Both the position numbers and the translations under genes were made by a program. The notes beneath the pieces are model-generated. The model did not search any database. It had not been told where the DNA came from and saw only the letters and a program-made list of their open reading frames with translations. From Actinomycetes bacterium (lineage in GTDB: Bacteria; Actinomycetota; Acidimicrobiia; Acidimicrobiales; Acidimicrobiaceae), in NCBI GenBank assembly GCA_021785315.1, contig JAJYFX010000125.1, forward strand, positions 1 to 6,025: a stretch of 6,025 nt of DNA, read 5' to 3'. Within the stretch, counting starts at the first letter, position 1. Every line of letters starts with the position of its first letter. Shown here in pieces: positions 1 to 5,297 of this stretch.

Positions 1-1237
1 GATCGTCATTTGCAACGTCATTGACGGCGATCACCGACCCTTTTTGCAGACTGTCACGAATGGCGCCTGGCTGTATGAATACAGTCGTTCGTTCTCTGCC
101 GAGCGTCGAACTGCCGATCCTTGCATTCGATGAAAGCCCAGTAGCAGAGTACCATTCGCATATCACATGTCCAGGCAAACCGTGTTCAATAGCCCGAACC
201 ACTGTGCGGTCAGCCTTCAGTGCCGGACCCATGCCGCTCACCGTCTGTTGAAATGCCGAAGAGACGTCAAGATTGCTGTGAAGCGCGCTCGCAAGTTCCT
301 CGCGCAAAGAACGTTCCAGCTCGAGTCCTTCGCGAAGTTCCTTTTCCTTGGCATATTGACCGGCTAGCTGGGAGATTAGAGACTCCTTCTCGTTAGCCAT
401 GCTATTGATTGAAGCTGCAAGAACATTTTCTTCGGCAAGGTCGCCGATTGGCGCTCTCACGTTAGTTTCGCCTGCCTCGAGCTTGGAAAGCGTTTCGGTT
501 AGCCGCGTAAGCAGCGATTCCATTTTGAGCCGGGTCGAGTTTGCACGGCGAAGCCCAAGTGCAAGTCCGCCCAAGAAGATCAAAAGTGATGCAGATATTG
601 TGAGAATTGCTATGGTGTGCAGGCGGTTCTGGTCATGCGTGAGCTCCTCGGAAAGTACCAGCTTTGTTGCCAAGTAGTCCGATTGGAAGTTATTTAGGGC
701 GGGATTGATTGTTGCCTGGATGTGGTTAATAAGGTTTGTGGACAGTTGACTTGGTTGTACAGCCAATACCGTGGTGGAATATAACTTAATGAGGGTTTGG
801 GCTGCGGAATTCTCTTTTTGGAGGACTCCAGATCTTCTTTCGTCTCGATTCTCAAGCGCTTGAGCCGAATTGAATTTGTTATTGTACGAGGACTGGTCTT
901 GGTGGAAAATTGTCAGATACGAGGCGTCGCCGGTTCGCATGTAGTTCGTCGCGGTGTCATCCATTTCCAGCACCTCTATCAGCATGCTGTTGTTTCGCGA
1001 TATAAGGGGTTGCAGACGGTTCACCAAGTCAGAATTTGAAGAGTTTGAGTAGATCAGCGCTCCGATTCCCACTCCACCCATAACCATCAGTATGAGAGTC
1101 AACGCCAACATTGTGCTGCGAATATCGCGGGTAACGGAATTTTTTGGCAGTTTTCTAAAAAACCCCACAATCTGGCTTGGGAGACCTAGACGAATCCCAG
1201 GGCGCAATTGATTGTCATCAGATACCTTTTCGTCCAT
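1..1237 (-). CDS. Membrane sensor protein, CHASE3-HAMP-GAF, C-terminus outside window
   Basis: This is the N-terminal part (412 residues visible) of a transmembrane signal-transduction protein whose reading frame runs open off the left edge. Seen in order: a polar N-terminus (1-40), a first hydrophobic helix (about 41-63), an extracytoplasmic helical region (about 64-206) with the CHASE3-like stretch LEMDDTATNYMRTGDASYL, a second hydrophobic helix (about 207-229), a HAMP-like segment (about 230-283, ending INSMAN), a charged Lys/Glu-rich coiled coil (about 283-318), and the start of a GAF domain (from about 322, with ALKADRTVVRAI and CEWYS). Such proteins detect an external or internal cue and pass it through HAMP to a cytoplasmic output. 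That output is not visible: histidine kinase, GGDEF cyclase or PP2C-type phosphatase are all possible. The ATG at 1237 is the first possible start, because an in-frame TAG lies three codons upstream. A purine-rich GGGAGAAGGG sits 11 nt before it, slightly far for a ribosome site. Confidence 0.85.
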   Translation of the reverse strand, partial: MDEKVSDDNQLRPGIRLGLPSQIVGFFRKLPKNSVTRDIRSTMLALTLILMVMGGVGIGALIYSNSSNSDLVNRLQPLISRNNSMLIEVLEMDDTATNYMRTGDASYLTIFHQDQSSYNNKFNSAQALENRDERRSGVLQKENSAAQTLIKLYSTTVLAVQPSQLSTNLINHIQATINPALNNFQSDYLATKLVLSEELTHDQNRLHTIAILTISASLLIFLGGLALGLRRANSTRLKMESLLTRLTETLSKLEAGETNVRAPIGDLAEENVLAASINSMANEKESLISQLAGQYAKEKELREGLELERSLREELASALHSNLDVSSAFQQTVSGMGPALKADRTVVRAIEHGLPGHVICEWYSATGLSSNARIGSSTLGRERTTVFIQPGAIRDSLQKGSVIAVNDVANDD

Positions 1238-1395
1238 GGACAGCTACGCCCTTCTCCCGTCTGTTGGGCCTTTTCTATGTTCAGTTTTATCGCATTTGCA
1301 TTTGTGTGGACTCGTGTGTTTTGAAAGTTCACGTCTACTGCGGAAATGCACCACAAGTTTGCAGCACAACGATGATCGCAATAAAAGCTACCGTC

Positions 1396-1743
1396 CTACT
1401 GCGATTCCTGGTACTCCAAAAAAGCCTCAAATGCCCTGGGCGCATATACGGTTCCCGGACCGCCGCTGAGCATGATTGCGACGCCCAGTGCCTCAGCAAC
1501 TTCGTCTCTTGATGCGCCCTGAATTGCTGCAGCTCTTGCATGACTTGAAATGCAACCGTCACATCTGTTTACCACCGAAATTGCCAGAGCCATAAGCTCC
1601 TTGATTTTCTTTGATAAAACGCCTTCGGCCATTGTCGCCGCGTGCAGCTGGGAGTACCCTTTCAGCACGTCGGGAATTTCAGATCTAAGCTCTCTTGCCG
1701 GACCGCGCAACTCTTCAGCAATTTGATGGTATTTGTCAGCCAT
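1396..1743 (-). CDS. AhpD-like / carboxymuconolactone decarboxylase family protein
   Basis: A complete 115-residue protein of the carboxymuconolactone decarboxylase/AhpD superfamily. The family signature is intact: E49, then eleven residues, then C61-D-G-C64, three residues and H68, followed by the Ala-rich helix ARAAAIQGAS. In AhpD-type members the two cysteines cycle between dithiol and disulfide, with the Glu and His assisting proton transfer, to reduce peroxides or regenerate a peroxiredoxin. With these residues present, a thiol-redox role is more likely than true lactone decarboxylase activity, but the substrate cannot be told from sequence. The length is normal for single-domain members. 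There is no signal peptide or membrane segment, so it should be cytoplasmic. The start is well supported: AAGGAG lies 5 nt before the ATG (minus strand, 1754-1749). It is divergent from the Ser/Thr kinase gene and lies 158 bp upstream of the sensor gene on the same strand; co-transcription with the sensor is possible but unproven. Confidence 0.9.
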   Translation of the reverse strand: MADKYHQIAEELRGPARELRSEIPDVLKGYSQLHAATMAEGVLSKKIKELMALAISVVNRCDGCISSHARAAAIQGASRDEVAEALGVAIMLSGGPGTVYAPRAFEAFLEYQESQ

Positions 1744-1840
1744 CTTGTCTCCTTAGTGATTTCAGTGCTGCAAGTCTCTGGATCTTGCCTAAAAGCGCCA
1801 GTCTTCCTCGGTCTGTCGCTGCCAGTCACGCCTGCGTCGG

Positions 1841-1862
1841 CCTGGGAGCCACATATCCCAGG
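1841..1862. repeat. Inverted repeat, 7-bp perfect arms
   Basis: CCTGGGA (1841-1847) and TCCCAGG (1856-1862) are perfect reverse complements around an 8-nt centre. It lies about 100 bp upstream of the AhpD-like start codon. No T-run follows on either strand, so it does not look like an intrinsic terminator. It could be an operator for a dimeric regulator or a hairpin in the 5' leader of the AhpD-like transcript. Confidence 0.55.
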
Positions 1863-1876
1863 TAGTTACTTGGAAA

Positions 1877-1882
1877 ATCATA
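1877..1882 (-). promoter_or_regulatory. Candidate -10 box for the AhpD-like gene
   Basis: Read on the minus strand this is TATGAT, one mismatch from the TATAAT consensus, in an AT-rich patch. The -35 region at suitable spacing is poor (GGTCTT at 17 nt). If used, transcription would start near 1870, giving a leader of about 127 nt that begins just before the inverted repeat at 1862-1841. This is motif matching only. Confidence 0.2.
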
Positions 1883-1933
1883 TCAATTGCAGGATCTTCA
1901 AGACCGCATGAGAACAAATTCTATTTCAAATAC

Positions 1934-1951
1934 TCGATCTTGGCTGATCGA
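1934..1951. repeat. Inverted repeat TCGATC-N6-GATCGA
   Basis: Perfect 6-bp arms (1934-1939 and 1946-1951) flank TTGGCT. It is followed on the plus strand by a short A-run. TCGATC recurs at 2025-2030. The spacing would suit a dimeric DNA-binding protein, but arms this short arise by chance fairly often. Confidence 0.35.
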
Positions 1952-2064
1952 AAAAGGTCATATCGAGAAGGCGTCCCGGTCTCTACCAAGGCAACATGAA
2001 AACGCAGCTTTTTCTGGGCCACTATCGATCAAGGGGTTGGCTAGCTGATATGTGCGAAAAGAAA

Positions 2065-2080
2065 TGCATATAACTATGCA
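2065..2080. repeat. Inverted repeat TGCATA-TAAC-TATGCA
   Basis: Perfect 6-bp arms around a 4-nt centre in an AT-rich patch, 140 bp upstream of the kinase start codon. It is the first of three short inverted repeats within 58 bp. It could be an operator; no regulator can be assigned from sequence. Confidence 0.4.
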
Positions 2081-2085
2081 GCCTG

Positions 2086-2099
2086 TGGCCTCTAGGCCA
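2086..2099. repeat. Near-perfect palindrome TGGCCT-CT-AGGCCA
   Basis: Perfect 6-bp arms around a 2-nt centre, beginning 6 nt after the inverted repeat at 2065-2080. The centre is too short to form a stable full hairpin in RNA, so if functional it is more likely read as double-stranded DNA. Confidence 0.4.
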
Positions 2100-2107
2100 T
2101 GCCTTCA

Positions 2108-2122
2108 GCTTGGACTGCAAGC
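2108..2122. repeat. Inverted repeat GCTTG-N5-CAAGC
   Basis: Perfect 5-bp arms around GACTG, the third in the closely spaced series upstream of the kinase gene. Taken alone it would be unremarkable; it is listed because of its position after 2065-2080 and 2086-2099. Confidence 0.25.
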
Positions 2123-2206
2123 CCCTTATCATGCTGGAAAAGCGATGGCCGTTGCCGGAGAACCCCGCGCCCCTCTTTGCGACAGCTGTGGAGTTGTCTT
2201 TGGGGA

Positions 2207-2212
2207 TAGAAT
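2207..2212 (+). promoter_or_regulatory. Candidate -10 box for the kinase gene, leaderless geometry
   Basis: TAGAAT matches TATAAT at five of six positions and ends 8 nt before the kinase ATG at 2221. Transcription from it would start at about 2219-2221, giving a leaderless or nearly leaderless mRNA. This agrees with the absence of a well-placed ribosome site: the nearest purine run, GGGGA at 2202-2206, is 14 nt from the ATG. No good -35 hexamer lies at 16-18 nt spacing, which weakens the case. Confidence 0.3.
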
Positions 2213-2220
2213 GACTTGTT

Positions 2221-3609
2221 ATGGATGGTCGGCCTACGGACTTCGAGGATTCTGGCATCACCCAAAAGATCATTAACGACCGCTATAAGTTATTATCCAA
2301 AATTGGCAATGGTGCCATGGGCTATGTCTACAAAGCCCATGATCTAAAGCTTGATCGTGAGGTCGCGATCAAAGTATTGAAGGACAGCGTTGCCGACGAT
2401 CAGGTACTGCTTGCCAGGTTCGAAAGAGAGGCGCGAGCTGCTGGTAGATTGTCCCAACATTCGAATGTTGTGACCATCTTTGATGTCGGCGAGTCCAACG
2501 GCCAGCCTTTTATCGTAATGGAGCTGGTTTCTGGAGGGACTCTATCAACTAGAATGAAACCTGGGCCTATCCCAATTGCCGAGTCGCTATTCATTACCCG
2601 CCAGATACTGGAGGCGTTGGCATTTGCGCATGCCAACGGCATTGTGCATAGGGATATCAAGCCCAGTAATATCCTCATTGCGGACACCGGCGAGGTCAAG
2701 CTGGGCGATTTTGGCATCGCTAGCATATACGAAGGCGCAGGTACCCAAGATCTAACCCTCACTAGCCAAGTTATTGGAACGCCTGCGTATCTTTCGCCGG
2801 AAAGAGTAGAAAGTAAGCCGGTAACTCCCAGTTCGGATCTGTTCGCTGTCGGGGTGATCCTTTATGAAATGGTCACCGGCGAGCGGCCGTTCAAAGGAGA
2901 CTCGCCGATCGCGATCATGCTCGCTGTGAGGTCGGGAATTTTCCCATCCCCCGAGGTAGTCAATCCCGAAATCCCTGAAGAGCTCGCCAGGGTAATTGTC
3001 CGTTCTCTAGCTCACTCGCCGGAGGCGCGCTATACCAGTGCAAAGCACATGTCTGCTGCACTTGATTTCGACGGCGCTACGGACGATACTGCTCTTTTGT
3101 CAACGCAAACTCTTGGCGCCTCCTTTTTCAGCTCGAGTTCTGCAACAGCTGGCGAGGAGACTTTTGCCGCACCTATAGCGGCAACAGCTCCGATTGCGGG
3201 CGCGCACTGGAATAACCAAGCAAATACGAATTATTCAGATGCCAAGACCCTTGAGGGCAAATCTTCCCCGAGAATGGCTTTGGCACTTCTTGCCGGCGCA
3301 TTAATTGGCGGGTGGCATCGAGTTGCAAGGGCGATCACCGGGAAATCGCCAGATAGCTCTCACGGCCGCTATCGAGCTCCAGTCGTAATGATAACGGCGG
3401 CGATCGCGACTTTCCTTTTAGTGAGTTTTTTATTGCTGAGGAATGGCTCGTTTCCTAAGGCTGGTCCGAACCCGCCTGCACCCTTCTCGCGGGTCGTCAC
3501 GACTACTACCACCACTACTCTGCCGCCGACAACTACGTCCGCTCCGACCACCACCGCTGCTACGGTACCCCAGCCCGCCCAATTTGGGCACGGCAAAAAG
3601 GGTCACTGA
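2221..3609 (+). CDS. Membrane-anchored PknB-type Ser/Thr protein kinase with Thr/Pro-rich tail
   Basis: A complete 462-residue bacterial (Hanks-type) Ser/Thr kinase. The catalytic domain spans about residues 22-280, with the Gly-rich loop GNGAMG (29-34), VAIK with ATP-binding K51, alpha-C E70, HRDIKPSN (catalytic D145, K147, N150), DFG (163-165), P+1 Thr in GTPAYLSPE (T187), structural D206 and R270. T179 and T181 fall where PknB has its two autophosphorylated activation-loop threonines, so it should be active and self-activating. A low-complexity linker (281-385) follows, then a strong hydrophobic helix (about 387-406) and a tail of roughly 55 residues rich in Thr and Pro (VVTTTTTTTLPPTTT). 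No PASTA or other sensor fold is visible outside. A weaker hydrophobic stretch at 352-365 makes topology slightly uncertain. The ATG at 2221 is the first possible start, because an in-frame TGA lies at 2212-2214; ribosome-site support is poor. The gene converges with gcvPB. Substrates are unknown. Confidence 0.95.
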   Translation: MDGRPTDFEDSGITQKIINDRYKLLSKIGNGAMGYVYKAHDLKLDREVAIKVLKDSVADDQVLLARFEREARAAGRLSQHSNVVTIFDVGESNGQPFIVMELVSGGTLSTRMKPGPIPIAESLFITRQILEALAFAHANGIVHRDIKPSNILIADTGEVKLGDFGIASIYEGAGTQDLTLTSQVIGTPAYLSPERVESKPVTPSSDLFAVGVILYEMVTGERPFKGDSPIAIMLAVRSGIFPSPEVVNPEIPEELARVIVRSLAHSPEARYTSAKHMSAALDFDGATDDTALLSTQTLGASFFSSSSATAGEETFAAPIAATAPIAGAHWNNQANTNYSDAKTLEGKSSPRMALALLAGALIGGWHRVARAITGKSPDSSHGRYRAPVVMITAAIATFLLVSFLLLRNGSFPKAGPNPPAPFSRVVTTTTTTTLPPTTTSAPTTTAATVPQPAQFGHGKKGH

Positions 3610-3746
3610 GATATCTCGTCAATTGTCTTCCTGAGCCGTAGTCCAAAAGACTTTGCAAATCTCTGGATTTTCACTAGACGATCGGCCTGTGTCGCCTGCA
3701 TGGCATCCAGTTCGCATTGTCAACAACTCGCTGATGAACAGGCGGA
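3610..3746. other. Convergent intergenic gap, kinase and gcvPB 3' ends
   Basis: These 137 bp separate the stop codons of two convergent genes. I find no GC-rich hairpin followed by a T-run on either strand. GCCTGT (3685-3690) and CGCCTG (3693-3698) can each pair with the overlapping ACAGGCG (3738-3744), but with loops of 40 nt or more. A short AGTC-CAAAA-GACT hairpin near 3640-3655 is too weak to count as a terminator. Termination may be Rho-dependent, or the transcripts may overlap. Confidence 0.5.
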
Positions 3747-5297
3747 TCAGTCTTTGGCCATGGCATCCGAGGCGTCAAAGGTCGGGATCAGAGTTCTTGC
3801 GGCTCTTGTCTCATCGAGCCGGGTTACAGGCGTTTGAGTCGGTGCTTGGTGAACCTCGAATTCTCCGTCCGGCGTTCGAGAAAGCTGGGCAATGCTTTCA
3901 AGAGCGCTCGCAAGGGCCTGCAAGGTCTGGAGTGATTCGGTTTCCGTGGGTTCGAACATCAATGCCTCTTCGACGACGAGAGGAAAGTAAACGGTGGGAG
4001 CATGAAATCCGAATTCGAGCAACTTCTTGGCAATGTCGATTCCCCGAATGCCAGTCTCTTTTTTCAGCCGCGAGGCAGAAGCGACAAACTCATGCATGCA
4101 GGTCACATCGTGCGCAGCAGGATACGAATCGGATATCTTCTTGCGCAGCCAGTTTGCATTCAATACCGCCGTCTGTGAAACCTCGGTTAGTCCCTGGCCC
4201 CCGTAGTACTTCATGTACGCGAGAGCGCGTATAAAGATCAGGGCGTTGCCGTGGAAGGAATGGATCCTTCCAATCGATTTGGGCGGTTGTATGAAGCCAA
4301 ATCTGTTGGATCCATTCGGATTGACGCCAACCACCGCAGGCTTGGGTCCCGGTAGGAACTCTGCTAGGCGCTGCGATACCGCAACTGGACCAGAGCCCGG
4401 TCCCCCACCGCCGTGGGGAGTCGCAAAGGTCTTGTGCAGGTTGGAGTGAACGATATCGAACCCCATATCTCCTGGGCGGACGATTCCCATGATTGCGTTG
4501 AGATTTGCGCCGTCATAATACAGAAGGCCGCCAACTTCGTGAACTGCGCGGGAGATCTGGAGAATGTCTTTTTCGAACAGTCCAAGAGTATTGGGATTTG
4601 TAAGCATCATTCCGGCGGTGTCTTCATCGAGTAGCGACTTCAGCGCATCGAGATCAACTAGTCCGTCAGGACCAGATTTCACCGTGATTGGGTGAAAACC
4701 AGAGAGTGTGACAGATGCGGGGTTGGTGCCATGGGCCGAATCTGGAATTATGACATTTTTTCGCTGTCTGCCTAGATCCTTGTGGTATGCCTTCATGATC
4801 AAGAGGCCTGTTAGTTCACCTTGAGCGCCTGCTGACGGTTGCAGAGTTGCTTCTGCCATTCCGGTTATCTCGCTGAAATATGATTCAAGAGTGACCATGA
4901 GTTCAAGCCAACCTTGAATTGTCGATTCGGGCTGATTGGGGTGAATATTGGCTAGACCGGAGATCGCAGCTGAAACATCAGCGAACTTAGGGTTGTATTT
5001 CATCGTGCACGAACCCAAGGGGTAGGCTCCGAGATCCACAGAAAATTGCCGATGAGTCAGTCTGGTGAAATGCGCCACCAGATCTCGCTCTGAAATCTCA
5101 GGCATTTCCGCGTCTTGATCTCTGAGCAGATACGAGGGAACCGTGCTCGACGGCTCTTTAAGGGGTATGCCAGTTGTTCTAAACGAAGCCGCAGTTCGTT
5201 CCGGAACAGACAGTTCAAATATTGTCGGCTCAGCTGCTCGACCGTCCATTAGCGGGATTGAACTCGCCTTAGCGCCTGGTTGCGGGGTCCTGCCCAT
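3747..5297 (-). CDS. gcvPB: Glycine dehydrogenase (decarboxylating) subunit 2, P-protein beta part
   Basis: A complete 516-residue PLP-dependent subunit of the glycine cleavage P-protein. With GcvPA it decarboxylates glycine and transfers the aminomethyl group to the lipoyl arm of H-protein, feeding C1 units to folate via GcvT. Family motifs are intact: YPLGSCTMKYNPK (92-104), PDSAHGTNPAS (185-195), LTNPNTLGLFE (232-242), YYDGANLNAI (260-269) and NLHKTFATPHGGGGPGSGP (286-304), in which K289 should form the Schiff base with PLP. The C-terminus (APTQTPVTRLDETRA) also matches the family, so the gene is intact; from memory it is somewhat longer than the 474-residue Thermus form. Its ATG follows the gcvPA stop with no gap and no strong ribosome site, suggesting translational coupling. 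An internal ATG at 5249 (residue 17) is an alternative start, because conserved sequence begins only near IFEL (26-29). The protein should be cytoplasmic. Confidence 0.97.
   Translation of the reverse strand: MGRTPQPGAKASSIPLMDGRAAEPTIFELSVPERTAASFRTTGIPLKEPSSTVPSYLLRDQDAEMPEISERDLVAHFTRLTHRQFSVDLGAYPLGSCTMKYNPKFADVSAAISGLANIHPNQPESTIQGWLELMVTLESYFSEITGMAEATLQPSAGAQGELTGLLIMKAYHKDLGRQRKNVIIPDSAHGTNPASVTLSGFHPITVKSGPDGLVDLDALKSLLDEDTAGMMLTNPNTLGLFEKDILQISRAVHEVGGLLYYDGANLNAIMGIVRPGDMGFDIVHSNLHKTFATPHGGGGPGSGPVAVSQRLAEFLPGPKPAVVGVNPNGSNRFGFIQPPKSIGRIHSFHGNALIFIRALAYMKYYGGQGLTEVSQTAVLNANWLRKKISDSYPAAHDVTCMHEFVASASRLKKETGIRGIDIAKKLLEFGFHAPTVYFPLVVEEALMFEPTETESLQTLQALASALESIAQLSRTPDGEFEVHQAPTQTPVTRLDETRAARTLIPTFDASDAMAKD

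Larger units (their letters stand above)
1744..2220. other. Divergent intergenic control region (477 bp)
   Basis: This stretch separates the AhpD-like gene (minus) from the Ser/Thr kinase gene (plus) and must hold the promoter or promoters for both. I see no convincing coding sequence, tRNA or known riboswitch pattern. It does hold several short inverted repeats (1841-1862, 1934-1951, 2065-2080, 2086-2099, 2108-2122) and AT-rich patches around 1871-1930 and 2061-2080 suited to promoters. At 477 bp it is long compared with the 0, 137 and 158 bp gaps elsewhere in the window. That fits regulatory use, or a decayed or unrecognised small gene. Confidence 0.6.

Noticed and set aside
1177..1512. Plus-strand frames of 85 and 111 codons across the sensor/AhpD gap
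   Set aside because: They lie antisense to the sensor N-terminus and the AhpD-like 3' end and have no ribosome site or recognisable protein features.
2052..2276. GTG-initiated 74-codon plus-strand frame upstream of and overlapping the kinase start, containing a CDSC pair and a further Cys that resemble part of a zinc ribbon
   Set aside because: No ribosome site at its start, a 56-bp overlap into the kinase in another frame, only one CxxC pair, and composition unlike a normal protein. A conserved translation in relatives would reopen it.
3506..3565. Thr-codon-rich stretch as a nucleotide tandem repeat or mobile-element scar
   Set aside because: Mixed ACN codons without a fixed repeat unit; it is explained by the Thr/Pro-rich protein tail.
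3577..3589. GCCCA-ATT-TGGGC hairpin as an intrinsic terminator
   Set aside because: It sits inside the kinase coding sequence and has no T-run after it on either strand.
3699..3768. 10-bp direct repeat catggcatcc at 3699-3708 and 3759-3768
   Set aside because: Only two copies, one inside the gcvPB coding end, with no flanking similarity or mobile-element features; probably chance.
3653..4234. 193-codon plus-strand frame antisense to gcvPB
   Set aside because: Arg/Ser-rich shadow of a well-supported conserved gene; no family resemblance.
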